NCBI GenBank assembly: GCA_020740775.1
Contig: JAHEWK010000005.1
Location: 496,001-560,000, forward strand
Direction: 5' to 3'
DNA from: Ilyonectria destructans
Taxonomy: Eukaryota > Ascomycota > Sordariomycetes > Hypocreales > Nectriaceae
Length of the DNA stretch: 64,000 nucleotides
In this document: positions 21,993 to 34,878 of the stretch, piece after piece
How the letters are laid out: every line of letters starts with the position of its first letter
Numbering within the stretch: position 1 is the first letter of the stretch
Made by a program: the position numbers and the translations under genes
Notes under the pieces: generated by a model
Told to the model about the DNA's origin: nothing
The model's database searches: none
What the model saw: only the letters and a program-made list of their open reading frames with translations

Positions 21993-23740
21993 GATAGTAT
22001 AATATAGTAGACTGGGATAGCTTTTAATTTATATACCTGCACGGCTATGGACTCGTGGGATGAATCGTGATGGAGCTACCTGTGGGCGCAAGTTTGACCT
22101 TAGGAAGTTATAGTGTAATGCATCACGAATTCTACCGTAATTTGGAGTCTCCTTGGCTCTATGGTCTCAACATCATTTCTAGAGCCTAAATCTGACAGGG
22201 GGTTGAACACGTCAGAAGGGTGATTTCTCCTTTTGTTCTACAATTTTCTCTCAATCCTTGTGCACTAAACGAACTACAGTATTGCAGTATCGCTAACTTA
22301 ATACCTGCGGCTGTAGCATGCACAATTGCTCAACAGTCATGTGAGGTGACGACAGACTTCAAGATTAGATGCTTCCTCTGCACGCCGGCGAGGCTGCAAT
22401 GGTACGGCTAATGGTTTAGCACGGTGCCAACTATCTGTCTGTCGCTAGCCATGTTTACCGTCTTCATGAAAGATTACAGCTGTGTCCTAGACCGATCACA
22501 AGCAACAACTTGCGCGTTTAGCACTCCCGCAGCGGCCTCGTATCGAGCTGGTGCCACTGCAATGCTCAGCCAACATTCCCTAGTACCAGACGTATTGCAT
22601 ATTCGCCGGGTGTTCGTGAACGCTCACTTTTGCTATTGACAGCACCAAGGCGTGGGCGCATTCAACCGAGCGCAGACGCTGCCTGCCAAACATGATAATG
22701 GTTGGCATCAGCTTTTTAGTACCGCGTCCTAGCATGGGCTCGCGCTGCTGATAGGCGCTCTCGTAGCCATATAGTAGAAGAAGAAAAAAACGAAAGCGTA
22801 TCAAATGTACCCCTTCCCGGTTGCTGCTAGGATGATTAGAGGCGAACCCATTAGTAGGCTCGTGCAAGCTATCCTGAACATTGCTGGTGTTGGCGGGCCG
22901 ACTAATTCTGGGACGACTCTTGGATGTCCTGGTGGTTTCCGTTGATTTTGTGACTTTGCATGAGAGGCGGTGAGCGGTGTCTATACTTGATCACCAGCGC
23001 TGTATTAGCCGAGCAGAACATTGGCATATAGGCTATGTCGGCTTCTCATCTTTTGTTTCCAGAAGATGTGACAGGATAAATGGGGCAAGCATCAAAGCCG
23101 TCATGGCGTGATCATGTTCATCACCCCGGCCATCAAACGATTAAAAGATGTAGTTGTGGTAAGGAATTGGTAAAAACACGGCCATAGGTCTTCTAGATGC
23201 ATGAAATATCTATCCCGCTATTTGTTAAGGTAATAGGCACCTAGAGCCTAGACGTACTCGATGTGAAAGTCGCGTCGGTATCGCTCCAAACATGGGCCGG
23301 CTATTAAAAATCCCCATGACGCGTCAGCTCTCCAGCGGAGCAAGAAGTCCAAAAGCGGCCCTGCACCCGGAGACAAGCTAATTTAATCCAAGATCGCCCC
23401 TTACTATTTTTAGACTTGATGAGGCTTTGGGACGAATTAATGTAGACATACTGGCGAATAGTATTTTCAGTATTTCTCATTCAGCCGACCGATCGACTGT
23501 AATCAATATATAATCTTGTCTTCCGGATGCAATCAGGATTTGTTGTCAACTTTAACATCTTGCGGGTCGGTACCGCCAAGCATGAACGGGGCTAAAGCTG
23601 GAATACGAGATGGATGTTACAAGCTAACCTGCATTGACTCGAGGCACTATATTTATAACAACCTCCCCTCCCCCAGCCCCTATGGCGACTTGAGTCCGTA
23701 AAAAGTCTTTGGGCTTGAACGCAAGTCGCAATACTCAAAC
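21993..23740. other. Gene-poor region
   Basis: About 1.7 kb without a supported gene. Frames at 22220-22867 are short and overlap on both strands. A pyrimidine-rich stretch (CCTCCCCTCCCCCAG) near 23662 lies about 80 bp before the GT8 start and is a likely core-promoter element. Confidence 0.5.
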
Positions 23741-24899
23741 ATGAGGCTCTCAGCACGACTAGCAGGCTTCGCCGCCCTAGCCTTCGTTGCCATCATGATA
23801 TTACTGAGTAGTTTGTGGCTCGGATATGGCAACAATGTCCTAAATTCGAACACTTTATTGGGAAACAGCACTTTTCTGGGTTCGTGGCCTGGTTTTAGCC
23901 CCTCCTGGACCACTGAACAGCTCGAGCCTCGCTTCGCCTACGTGCAGTATGCAACGGACCTCGACTACCTGTGCAATTGTGTAAGCCCATCTCGCTACTG
24001 AATAGTTAGCCCCATGCTGATTGCTTTAGGCTATAAATTTTGCCCGTTTGAATCGGTTTGGTGCGACCTACGATAAGGTCTTGATATTTCCAGAGGATTG
24101 GTCGTCTGGAGTATGTTATTTATCCCCCAATGGACAATACGGCCATGCTAATCCGCAAAAGTCCTCAAAGGAAGCAGTCGCGATGCGCAAGTTTCATTCT
24201 ACTTACCCAGATGTAGAACTACGCCCTTTCGGCCTTCTATCGACCGCCAAGGGCGACGCAACGTGGCGGAACAGCCTCACCAAATTCCACGCCTTTGCGC
24301 TTACTGACTACACGCGAGTTCTGGCATTCGACTCGGATTCGCTGGTGATGCAAAACATGGATCATTACTTCCTTGCTCCTCTGGCACCTGTCGCAGTCCC
24401 TCGCGCATACTGGCTTAATGATGACGACGCTGCGGTTGGAAAGCAACTGGTTGGGTCGCACATCATGCTCATCGAGCCGAACCAGGACCGTTACAAGCAA
24501 ATCATTAACGAAGCGCTGGCGTCGGGTGATTTCGACATGGAAATCGTCAACCGCATGTTCGGACGGTCAGCCATGATCCTCCCGCACCGACGGTTGGCTA
24601 TGCTTTCGGGGGAGTTGCGCGCTACAAACCACAGCAAGTATCTTGCGCCGGATGAAGGAGAGGAGTGGAACGCGATGGGAGAGATCTCAAGGGCATATCT
24701 CGTCCACTTCAGCGACTGGCCGTTGCCGAAGCCGTGGAAGCACCGCACCCAGAAGCAGTGGGAGGCCGCGTTGCCTATTTGCCGCGACGATGATGTTGAG
24801 ACTGCAGACAAGCCGCGGTGTGCAGACCGGTTTATGTGGTCTGGCTTGTACGAGGATTATGATGACGGGAAGGAGAGATATTGTACCTTCAGAGGTTGA
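23741..24899 (+). CDS. GT8-family glycosyltransferase (type II membrane)
   Basis: Exons 23741-23980 and 24030-24899 give 369 aa. Residues about 8-29 form a single membrane anchor, so it should face the Golgi lumen. The start of the catalytic domain is RFAYVQYATDLDYLCN. The metal-binding DxD motif is DSD at residues 181-183 within VLAFDSDSLVMQNMD. This pattern fits glycogenin-like GT8 enzymes and the fungal GNT1-type N-acetylglucosaminyltransferases. The donor sugar is not readable. Near the end, VHFSDWPLPKPW is the usual C-terminal signature of that group. No related gene is adjacent. Confidence 0.85.
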
Positions 24900-25114
24900 T
24901 GGCCTGTGACTTGGAATTTAAAGGTGGCGTCTAGGTCACTGTTTCTAATTGTTTGAGGGAATACAAATTTTACAATATTCACGAGGGTCTATACTTACGA
25001 GAATTTCCGCTATACAATCTATACCCTTAAATAACATTTTGATCTCAAGCAAAATACATACAATCTAGTTCTTGAAAACATCTTGATCAAGTAAAATAAC
25101 TCCGTACGGCAACA

Positions 25115-26530
25115 TTAAGCTGGCCCGCTCGCCGTTCTCGCCGGGCTTTTCATCTGATGCACCCATTCAACATCTCCCTTGAGCGGCTCCTCACAAGGCA
25201 CGTAATCGAGGACCAATCCTTGCTTAATATGCCGCGCTGCAACGTACTTGAGCAACAGGTACTCTACCAACGGTAAGGCCAGGATATATCGAGCGGCAAC
25301 GAAATAGTACGAGTTTGCCCAGGCGTGCATGCGCGTCGTTTGGGCTGATCGGGTGACGTCCGGTTGGAATGCGAGCACGCGGTCGGTCTGGTATTTTTGA
25401 AAGACCTCTGTTAAAGCCTTGACGCTGGGTTGTCCGCCGGAGGTTTCAAGCACAGTCGTCCGCACACCGTTGATCAGCGCGACAACGTCTTGGATGCCAT
25501 TCTGGAAACCGAGGCCGGCGTTGGGTGTAAACTTGTGGCACGCGTCGCCTATCAGCGCGATTCGGCCCATACTCCAGTGTTGCAAAACACCTTCCTCCAG
25601 ATTGGCCATGCCTGCAGTCATTTTCTTGGCAAATACGTCCTTGACTTTGAGTGTGTCGGTGACTGGGAACTCTGCAAATCTGGTTGCGAATGCATCTACA
25701 TCGATGTCGGTGTATGAGGTGCGCTCCGTGGTTGGCTCTGGAAGCTTCTCGTACAGGAAGATCCAGCCCCGGTCGTGGCCTGTGAGATACATGACGGATT
25801 GGTCTGTATGCTGTGTCTCAAAGGCTTCACCAGAGTCCGAGGGCCGCGGGAAGCTGCACCACATACACCGGTACTCGCAAGTATAAGGGGTCTCGGCGTC
25901 CCATTCAGCTTGAGGATTGGACTCCAATGCCAGCTTTCGCATCAGACGGCGGGTTTTGCTATGGACGCCGTCGGCGCCAATCACGATGCTACCTTCGTAT
26001 GTGCTACCATCTGCACAGGTAACTTTGGCGCTCTGCTCGTCAGACGCAATGTCCTCCACCTTCTTGCCCATCAAGTATTTTTCTTTAGCGACGCTCGGGA
26101 GGCCGTCGTAAAGTGTCTGGATTAGCTGGGCTCGATGGAATGCAACGGGGGCGCTGCCGTGGCTGGATTCGGTGATTAGCGGCAACTTCAGGACCAGGGC
26201 ATAGGAGTAAGGGCGACGCATGGCCACGACTCACTTTTGCCTCATGGTCTTGAAGAGAGTGTGGTTTTTGAACTCGTGTCCGTCCAGAGTGAAGGCCTTA
26301 TTGTGACTGAGCTCGCCGCCTATCGCTAGAAGCTTGTCCAAAAGCCCAAACTGATGCATAACTCGCAAACTTTGCGGTCCAAGAACCAGACTAGCACCTT
26401 GGTCCACCACAACACTTTCCCTCGCCTCAAGAATGAGGAAATCGATTCCAGCCAGGTATAGCGCGTGCGCCGCTGTCAAGCCCACCGGGCCACCCCCAAT
26501 GATGATGGCCTTGAAACCGGTGGATGCCAT
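25115..26530 (-). CDS. FAD-dependent monooxygenase (PaxM-like)
   Basis: Exons 26235-26530 and 25115-26162 give 447 aa. The intron uses GTGAGT and the acceptor ATCCAG; an earlier acceptor would give a stop, so the choice is firm. The Rossmann motif is IIIGGGPVGLTAAHAL at residues 9-24. DG (VIGADGVHSKTRR) and GD (ALIGDACHKFTPNAG) motifs follow. The group includes the fungal epoxidases of prenylated metabolites (PaxM, AndE). A hydrophobic segment near residue 385 (YFVAARYILALPLVEYLLL) suggests membrane association, as in those enzymes. It lies about 10 kb from the tailoring cluster and may or may not serve it. Confidence 0.88.
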
Positions 26531-27071
26531 GGCGATGGAGGAATATCGGAAAGCGGCGAGGGTGTTAAAATCGGCGGTGGTGTTGGGTGGGTCAAATGGG
26601 GAAGTTGAATGTTGGCTTAGATATTGATGTATGTTTTCTTAGGCTATGAGAATCTCTTTATATATTCTACAGCGCCTACATGACGACGGAGAAAGGCCAC
26701 GGACGTCTTGTCTTACGATAGAAGCGGAGTCATCGGAGGTCCCGGGCGGTAAATCGGGTATCGATTAAGTCCGGGTGGTGCATGAATGGGGTCTCAGATG
26801 AAGCAACATTGCAGGTGGAGATCAATGGCTCTTTGTGTATGTCATGGTGATGATCGTTTGCGGCAATGTGCCGGCCTCACTTAAATTATAGTCTGTTGTC
26901 CGTGTTCCTCGGAGGATTTGCGACTGTCACAAGCCCCGCTCACATAATTCAAGCTACTCTTGAGCTAGAAAGTCCTAAGACTTCCAAAGAAAGGCTCCAG
27001 AAGAATCAGGACATGACCTTGTTGCCGTATCCGAGCCATTGCATCAAGACCCAATTGAGGGCATTTTCATA
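26531..27071. other. Intergenic region
   Basis: This is the promoter side of the PaxM-like gene, then the 3' junction of a truncated LINE. No other feature was recognised. Confidence 0.5.
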
Positions 27072-27800
27072 ATGGATGGATGGATGGATTTTATTTCGCC
27101 CGGGGGGACACACCCCAGAGGGCCTTTGCGCTAAGCTATTTTCGTTTCGTACGGTTCTTCCATAATCACCCGAAGCCCCACAATTTCACTTTACTGACTG
27201 TTCCAATCTGATGTATATGCAGTGACAGGCCTGCTTGAAGGCCAATTTCTCCAAGTGTTCAGCATCCTATCCTCAGCAGCTGAAGCACGGTCTGCCAAAA
27301 TGAGACTGTATGATGTTAGTAGGATTCAATCTGAATAGTTAGTGTGCCTGAGGCTTCTGGTCCATGTCAAGCCTCCCCGTTGCAATGGCAAATTTGATCG
27401 TCGCCCGTACTGCCCGCATGTCTGGCGCCCATTTGTCACCGTCAGACGCCGCCTTTCCTCCCAGGAAGTATGATAGGTTTCCCATCTTTGTCTGTGAGCA
27501 TCGCAGCATGCCTTCTCGTTGCGCGGTCCATTTTGTGCAGCGGAATAGGAAGTGTTCCACTGTCTCTGATGCTTGCCCGCATTCGCAAGTGTCCGATTCC
27601 ATTGCTCCTATCTTGCACAGAAAGCTGTTAAGTCTCGCCATTCCGGTGCGGAGCTGCGACAGTACGTCTGCTTCCTTCCTCTTCAGCGGGTCATAATTTT
27701 CATAATGCATGGCTGTGGAGACGACGGTATATTGGTAAAACACCGTACCGATTAGTCAGCGGCGAATGTTTATTTGGCGGTGCTTCAGCTCGTTCACCGA
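27072..27800 (-). mobile_element. 5'-truncated LINE (Tad-like), 3' end
   Basis: An open frame at 27339-27743 encodes the C-terminal end of a non-LTR retrotransposon ORF2. It has the zinc-knuckle pattern CECGQASETVEHFLFRC followed by a helical tail. The 3' UTR ends in tandem ATCC units (27073-27089, read on the minus strand as ATCCATCCATCC), the kind of simple-repeat tail found on fungal LINEs. Reverse transcriptase and endonuclease are missing, so this is a dead 5'-truncated copy. The left and right junctions are approximate. Confidence 0.7.
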
Positions 27801-28548
27801 TAACAATGATCAGTGCCCACCCTAGACCATAACAAATATTCTTCGACATAGTGCTGACCTGGCCTCTCTTTTATCTGTGAATTTTCTACATTACGCTAGA
27901 CGTCGGCTTTTTCATGGTCCCGAATATTACTGCGATACGAGACTAGGCTTCAAGGACTAGGAGATCTTTCCTGTTGATTCTCCGCGTATCGGCTAGTTTG
28001 GAGAATCTGCACCTTCTGATTTCATAGTCGAGGAGCTTTACCAATTGATCCCGCGCCACAGCTCTTTCAAGCCGTGTCTCAGACTCGGACCAGCCTTCTT
28101 TCCATTAATTAGGCTTCATCTGTCCATTCAATCATTAGAAAAGCGGCTGCCTAGCGCCACCAAATCGATGTGTTGTAGCTTAATTCACTTCCCCGCTCAA
28201 CCAGCGTCACAATGCGTGAATGTGGTTGGTATTCCCATCCACGAGCGGAGTCATGAGGCTGTGGCTTGCATCTGCAACGTCATTGTCGCAAGCTCATTGG
28301 GTAGCGTTCTCGCGATGAACGTTTCGCGAAATACGATACGAAATACGGTGCGAGGGCAGTCGGGCGCTAGGCTTTCATTCGAGAGGGGAGCCCTTGCTGT
28401 GCAAATAAGGCTGAGAGCTTCGATGTATCGAATAGTATAAGATGACTGCCTCGCAGGCGTTAATACTGCACGATAGCTCCCTATCACATTGGTATTCCAT
28501 CAATTTCTTGCACACTTCCTGCGATCCACTGACACATGCAACTGGATC
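27801..28548. other. Intergenic region
   Basis: This 748-bp stretch leads to the LITAF-like gene. An ORF at 28045-28440 has no recognisable motif and is opposed by an overlapping antisense frame. No gene is called. Confidence 0.5.
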
Positions 28549-29020
28549 ATGACTCCATCACCACATCGCACACACACCAACACTATGGCTACGCCCCTGT
28601 ATTCAGACTACGACAACAAGACCACCGCAATGCCGATGACTCGTCAACCTCGCCAGACAGGAGGCGAGATGGTGTCTTTTGACCACTTTTCGCAGGAGAC
28701 CATTGTTCCTCTGAAAGATCTCACTCACTGGCCTAGAGCCGTCGTATGTCCGGCGTGTATGGAGCCATCCATCACGCGTGTTCGAGTCAAGATCTGCACT
28801 GGCACACAGTAAGAGCACCTGACATTCAATCGCTGCACAAGATTAGTATTAACAACCCAACAGTCTAATGGCCATGCTGCTTTTTGTCTGCACAGTTGTC
28901 GGGAGTGTGATACCTTACGCTTCTAAGACTTTCAAGGACGTCGAGCACTACTGCTGTCGATGCAATCGCAGACTCGTTACGCATCACTTCCAGACTGGCA
29001 CAGAGATTCATGTATTTTAG
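28549..29020 (+). CDS. LITAF-domain zinc protein
   Basis: Exons 28549-28808 and 28864-29020 give 138 aa. A CPAC pair (VVCPACMEPS) is followed by a hydrophobic stretch (LMAMLLFVCTVVGSVIPY) and a second cysteine pair, HYCCRCNRRL. This Cys-pair, membrane-dipping helix, Cys-pair order defines the LITAF/SIMPLE zinc ribbon, which sits on the cytosolic face of endosomal membranes. The usual role is endosomal sorting; in fungi it is largely unstudied. An alternative ATG at 28585 shortens it by 12 residues. Confidence 0.78.
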
Positions 29021-30455
29021 GCGAATGTGTTGTTGCTTGCTTGACGCGAGATGATGGAAGCGGAGCCTCTGTGACGAGGATACAGTTCGATCCGGGGTGG
29101 ATTGACGAGCTCAGAATGTAGAGCAAGAAAATACGTCAAGATTCCCATGATAGGATAGGTTCTGTGGAAATAAATAGCAAATGCATTATTTTTCTTCATA
29201 TTCCCCTTTGTTATTTTCAGGATTAATGTGGTTTATGTGACGTTCTGACAAGACTTGAATCTTGCTCATGGGGGCGCGAGCGCAAAAGCGAAATACTGAC
29301 TGACACTAGTGAGGGTTGCTTATATGGACACTGGCTCCAGTCCCCTAGAAACAGAAGTTTCAGAAGGTTCAGTAGGGCTTCAGCGCTGCTACTGCATTGG
29401 AAAACTGGCCATTGGCTGGAACAAGGCGTGTTGGATTGATTTCTGGAACATTAAGATGCCGCTGGGATGTCCCGAACCTTTCTTGTCTTAGCCCCTGCAA
29501 TCATCTGCTGGCATGGCCTTTCTAACGGAAAATCAAGCGTGGGCCGGTCGGGAGGCTGCTGGTTGAACTCATCTCCATGATTCTTGGGGGCGCCCGTGTT
29601 GCAGATCAGCAGGAAATGACACCTTGACAATTTACTCATCTATTCGATCTGCAATTGGGACACCTCTGGCAATCTAAAAAAAATTCGCCTTGACCTCCTT
29701 TTTGCTCGAGAGCCCCAACACGAGATGACCGCGCGTCTTCGTCCACGCTTGGACTAAGCAATGGCTTCCACGCGCCAGGGGTCGACTGGCAGGAGATGTA
29801 CTTCGAACTCTTCGTCTCGCCAAAGATATCGAGCGACAAGACATGAACATGCCAATGCCACTTATTCTTGGCTATAAGCTTATTCTACGCATTCGCCTGG
29901 CCCCTAGAATCGCGCCCTACCCGCGCTTTGAGGGCACTCGGCTGGGAGGATTTGTGGCACCGCTGGGTAATGAAGTGGCGCGCTCCCTGCAAGACCGGCA
30001 TTAATTAGCCCGTTTCACAAGTCTCGAAGGATCTCTGCCGTGGCTGTGCCCCCCACCTCCCTCGCACCAACACGACGTACGTACTACGTAGTGCAGAGGA
30101 TTGCGTAATGCAGTACGAGTTCGTATCACGAGACCGTAAGCCGTCGCCAACGAGCAATTTTATTGGAAAGTACGGATTATTCTGCCTCTCGCACATGTAA
30201 AGCTCAACGGGGAGGCAAGCCACCGATTCATTGGGCCTGTAACGGTCGTGGTGTGTGTCGGACATTGATATCTGGTAAGTGATTCTGTTTTAGGGCTGTC
30301 TGCACTTGGCGCTTGGCGCTTGGCGGTTGCTCTACGCATGTGTTTCTCTGCACCTGGCTCTTGGAAGTAATGCACTCTAACATGTCACTATAGATTGCTT
30401 TCGATCGCTACTGATCGGTTACTAATCATTGCTACTCTACCACCCACCTCACAAC
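29021..30455. other. Intergenic region
   Basis: About 1.4 kb with no supported gene. GTACGTACTACGTAG-like alternating sequence occurs near 30077. The tandem TTGGCGCTTGGCGCTTGGCGG occurs near 30307, inside the promoter of the mannosyltransferase. Confidence 0.45.
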
Positions 30456-32126
30456 ATGATTCAATGGTGGAAAGATGAGGCAACCAGCAACGGCACGTGG
30501 GCCAACGTACTGCATCCCCGACGGAACACGCTGAGACTTTTCTCAGTCTTCATCCTCTTCGCCGTCGTTTTGTCTCTGTGGGAATTCTCGTCGTACCCAT
30601 CATCACTCTACGAGTACGTTGCTACTACCGTTGCCAGACCTCATGATCCTCAAGCTTCCGAGCCGTCAGCGTCTGGGGATGACGTCACGACTGCCATTGC
30701 ATACGAGGCACTCGAGGTGTCTGCGCCATCATCAACCTACCACAATGCCACAAACACTGCCATCACCTCCCAGAGGCCCCAGTCAACCGGTCCGGCTTCG
30801 GAAATGGTCAAGTTCTGGAGCCAATTGGCCAACGAACTATACGAGGCAGAGCCCAAAGGAAAAAAGATTACAGCCCCAAAGTCCCTTTCGCGAGATAAAT
30901 TCGATCCTTTTGGCGCCACCCCACAGACAGACACCGATGTTCTCAAATTGCCCGAAGAAGAGTTCGAGTCACTGCAGCAGAATCACGCAGACTATGTAGA
31001 GGGTATTGAAAAGCTAGCGCCTAGCCTTCCCTTTACGCGGGGTTCTCGAGGAGTAGTCATGACCTCGAAGTCTGACAGCTTCGGCATCGCAGTCACAGCT
31101 ATTCTTATGCTACGGCATATCGGGTCGACACTCCCTGTCGAGCTGTTCCTCGACTCAACAAATGACAACGAGCGACGGCTGTGTGAGCGATCACTAGCAG
31201 ACCTGCAAGTAACATGCTTGGATATGGATGATTTTCTTCGCTTGACGGAATCTTCCAAATGGGAGACCCCAAAGCTAGAGAAATACCAGTTCAAGGCCTT
31301 CTCCATCCTCTTTTCCAGCTTCCAGGAGGTCCTGTTCCTCGACGCCGACGCATTCCCCATCCGAAAACCAGACTATCTCTTCGACGTCGAACCTTACAAA
31401 AGCCGTGGTCTGGTTACCTGGCCGGACTTCTGGTTGCCCACCATATCGCCCTTTTTCTACGACATTGCGGGGGCTCCGATGCCAAATGTTACTCTCAAGT
31501 CACGAGCATCTGAATCAGGAGTAATGCTGTACAACAAGGCCAAACACGCCAACAGCTTGCTCTTAGCCGTGTATTACAACTTTTATGGACCCAGGTTCTA
31601 TTACCAGCTCCATTCACAAGGCGCCTGGGGATCAGGAGATAAGGAGACGTTTCTGCAAAGTGCCTTGGTGCTTGGGAATCCAGTGTGGCAAGTGAAGACC
31701 CCGCCACAAATGATTACGTCGGAGAGCATCAATTATGGGAGTGGAATATGGCAAGCGGATCCCGAGCAAGATATGACGCAATATTTGGAGTCCGTAAACT
31801 CGGCGGATGAAAAATCGGAAGAGAGTAAGCCGGAGAAGAGGGATGAGGACGAGGGAAAGGTTACAAGTACCATGTTTGTTCACCTCAACAGAGTCAAGAT
31901 CGACGCTCGACGTCTGAACCTCTTAGTATCAGACCTTTTCTCCAAGGAGAGTGATGGGGAACTGTCCAGGTTATGGGGGCCTGACAGCGACTCCGTGGTG
32001 GAGATGGCTGGCTATGATCTTGAGAAAGTCATCTGGGAGGAGATCATTAAAGCCAATTGTGAGCGGTCGCTATTAGAGGAATGCGACAGGATACGAGAAT
32101 TTTATAGTAGAGTATTTACAAAATGA
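30456..32126 (+). CDS. Mnn2-like mannosyltransferase (GT71)
   Basis: A single exon encodes 556 aa. The type II membrane anchor lies near residues 25-43 ([19 protein letters not shown]). A Ser/Thr-rich stem follows to about residue 110. The catalytic domain has [20 protein letters not shown] at its start and the DxD motif as FLDADAFP (DAD at residues 296-298). A long acidic insertion ([16 protein letters not shown]) near residue 460 is unusual. The family adds alpha-1,2- or alpha-1,3-mannose to N-glycan outer chains in the Golgi. The start was chosen at the first ATG before the anchor. Confidence 0.87.
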   Translation: MIQWWKDEATSNGTWANVLHPRRNTLRLFSVFILFAVVLSLWEFSSYPSSLYEYVATTVARPHDPQASEPSASGDDVTTAIAYEALEVSAPSSTYHNATNTAITSQRPQSTGPASEMVKFWSQLANELYEAEPKGKKITAPKSLSRDKFDPFGATPQTDTDVLKLPEEEFESLQQNHADYVEGIEKLAPSLPFTRGSRGVVMTSKSDSFGIAVTAILMLRHIGSTLPVELFLDSTNDNERRLCERSLADLQVTCLDMDDFLRLTESSKWETPKLEKYQFKAFSILFSSFQEVLFLDADAFPIRKPDYLFDVEPYKSRGLVTWPDFWLPTISPFFYDIAGAPMPNVTLKSRASESGVMLYNKAKHANSLLLAVYYNFYGPRFYYQLHSQGAWGSGDKETFLQSALVLGNPVWQVKTPPQMITSESINYGSGIWQADPEQDMTQYLESVNSADEKSEESKPEKRDEDEGKVTSTMFVHLNRVKIDARRLNLLVSDLFSKESDGELSRLWGPDSDSVVEMAGYDLEKVIWEEIIKANCERSLLEECDRIREFYSRVFTK

Positions 32127-33030
32127 AAGCTGCACTCATCTCTTCAGTGCTGCTTAGTGTTCAATCAAGTTTAGATCCTGAATCTCGTGATAGCATTGAT
32201 CTAGGATGCCTCCGGTCCACTGTTTTCAGGTGAGGGTTTGAGTCATCTGACGAAGGTCGGAATATCGATATATCAGAGAATGGTGTAAATCTGGCGATTA
32301 TTCCGTTACAAGATGGTCAATCAAATAAGATGCATATACGAGACCCCGCTCTAAGGAAAGGAGGGAACGACCGAGAATAGATCAATACTAGCATACGTAC
32401 TTCATCAAGTCTTACTCATAATCGAGCCTAGATTATCAAAAGAAGGTCCGCGCACGCAGGAGAGCCAAGTACTAGGTATTCCGCCACGCAAGGAGTCAAG
32501 CAAAACCGCCTCATAATCAATACAAAGATATCGCTGATTGATGGATGTTGGATCCGTTACGGTCAAATTGATCAATTGGATAGTGTTCAAAGCAGTGATG
32601 ATGTTGATGATTGCTTGTGCCGACGGGCCGGAAGAGGGGTTATCAGATCCCCCTTCTGACTAAGGTGAGGATATCAGTCTATCAGAGGTTTCGTAATACA
32701 GGGTCATCTTCCAACAATGGATAAAGAAAGGGTGGCGGTGGCTGTGTTGCTTATGCCCAAACACACCGCCCATATCAGGCTGAGAAGCTGAAAGACAGTC
32801 GGAATTATCTCTCGTCAAGTTCGACTTTTCGTCATCATAGCCTCTTGGGATTCGACCTGTTCTTTCGCTCTGACCACAGTGTCTACCTCCCTGTGATGCT
32901 GCTCATGTACTTATTGAGCAACTATTCAGCCACTAAGAGATCCTGCAACGAAATCGAACCGACGGTCTTTGTTTTGGCTATTCTTTTGTCTTCCTGAAGA
33001 TTTAACGAACTCAACCAAAGGATTGACATA
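32127..33030. other. Intergenic region with repeat relics
   Basis: This holds copy B of the dispersed repeat at 32546-32700. A weaker third match lies near 32245-32290 (CTGACGAAGGTCGG... ATATCAGAG). The remainder is the promoter of the NLR-like gene. Confidence 0.5.
32546..32700 (+). repeat. Dispersed repeat copy B (LTR-like relic)
   Basis: It starts TGTTGGATCC and ends TCGTAATACA, so it has TG...CA termini. It aligns in reverse complement with 17786-17940 over most of its length. No 5-bp target duplication flanks it, so it is an old solo LTR or another short dispersed element. Confidence 0.55.
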
Positions 33031-34657
33031 ATGCCAAAGAGAAATCTGAGTTCCATGGGGGGAAGAGATGTTACACTTGACGCTGAAAAGAGGAAGAAGG
33101 TGCATTCTGCTCAAGGGCAGACAGACATCGATAAATATTCTGATCGAATGCTTTCAAATGGCGACTATACAGTCGGCTGGATATGCGCCATTACCGCCGA
33201 GCTTGTCGCTGCCCGGGCTTTCCTTGATGAACGACATAAAAATCCCAAAGAAGTCACACAAAACGACAACAATAACTACGTCCTGGGAAAGATCGGGCAG
33301 CATAACGTCGTCATCGCCGTCTTACCTCAAGGAGAGTGCGGCTCGAGCTCTGCTGCAACTGTTGCGAGAGATATGCTACACAGCTTTCCAAACATCCGCA
33401 TTGGATTGATGGTCGGTGTCGGCGGTGGCGCCCCGAGCCCAACGCATGATATACGCCTCGGGGACATTGTGGTCTCCAGTCGCGGCGGTGGGAATGGCGG
33501 CGTGTTGCAATACGACTACGGCAAGACAATCCAGAACAGTTCCTTCGTGGAAACAGGCTTTTTGAACCAGCCGCCACAGTCATTGTTGACAGCAGTAAAC
33601 ACCCTTGAGGCTACATATGAGATGCAGGGCCATCAACTTGACAATGACGTTGAGATGGCATTGAAGAACATCAGGAGCCGAAAGAAATACTCTCGCCCCC
33701 ACGCAAGCAGCGACAGGCTGTTCCGGCCCTCCTTCACACATCCCCAGAAGTCTTTTGCAACCTGCAGCCAAGTTTGCAGCGACGACTTGGCCCACCTGTT
33801 GACTCGGACCGCACGGGACGAAGATGAAAATAACCCCATGGTTCATTATGGATTGATCGCCTCTGCAAACACTCTGATGGAGGATGCCATCATTCGGGAT
33901 ACCTTGGCCGCAGAAAGAAATGTTCTCTGCTTCGAGAGGGAGGCCGCAGGCCTGATGAACCACTTCCCAGGTTTGGTGATTCGTGGAATATGCCATTATT
34001 CTGATACGCACAAGAACGAAGACTGGCAAGGATTCGCAGCTATGATGGCGGCGGCTTATGCAAAGGACCTTCTGCGCCAGATCCCACCTAAAAAGCTCGA
34101 GGGCGAGACGAGGATCGGGGAACTTCTGTCTGATGGTTAGTTATTCCTGGGACTCTGGCACGCCATTGTCGTTGCTAATGATATATCAGTTCTTAATAAA
34201 CTAGCTACTACCGAGGCGAACGTGGAAACAGTCAAATCCAGGCTGAAAAGACAAGAAGACCTCGAGATCCTGAATTGGCTCACTCCATTCGATTATGGCC
34301 CCCAGCATAGCGACTTCTTGAAGAGGAGACAGCAAGGAACCGGCAACTGGCTCTTAGACTCACCAACCTTTCAGACATGGCTTAACACTGATAAGCAGAC
34401 ATTGTTCTGTCCAGGTATTCCAGGAGCGGGGAAGACAATTCTTACATCTATTGTGATCGACCATCTCAGTACACGGTTCCCAAAAGGTTCCAATGTGGGT
34501 ATCGCATACCTGTATTGTAATTTCCGGCGACAACACGAGCAGACAATTGAACACTTCCTCGCAAGTCTTCTGAAGCAGTTGGTCCAGGAACTGTCTTCCA
34601 TACCCAAAGGTGTGAAAAGGCTTTACGACCGCCATAAGGATAAATCCACGCGGGCAT

Positions 34658-34662
34658 CATGC
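34658..34662. repeat. Target-site duplication, left copy
   Basis: CATGC directly precedes the left LTR and matches 40278-40282 exactly. Five bp is the usual duplication size for Ty3/gypsy integrases. Confidence 0.92.
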
Positions 34663-34878
34663 TGTGAAAGGCCTCTAGTGAGTTGATTCAACTAACTAGT
34701 CCCTATGCTGTTTACTTTCAAGATGAAGAAAGGAAAGACTCTAAATACAAACTGGGTGCGTGAAGACGCGTTATATCTTCTTTAATATAGAAGATTCGAG
34801 AATCAACTCGATGGCGCTGTGGAGAAGAATTCGGGCTTGGCGGCAGAGCCGCCAGCCAAGTGGGCCTGACCCGTTACA
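34663..34878 (-). repeat. 3' LTR of the chromovirus (216 bp)
   Basis: I found no difference from 40062-40277. It abuts the stop codon of pol at 34879-34881. Its distal end gives the TGA that closes the interrupted NLR frame. Confidence 0.9.

Noticed and set aside
33580..34029. Antisense ORF of 149 codons in the PNP domain
   Set aside because: It has no motif and lies opposite a clearly conserved domain.
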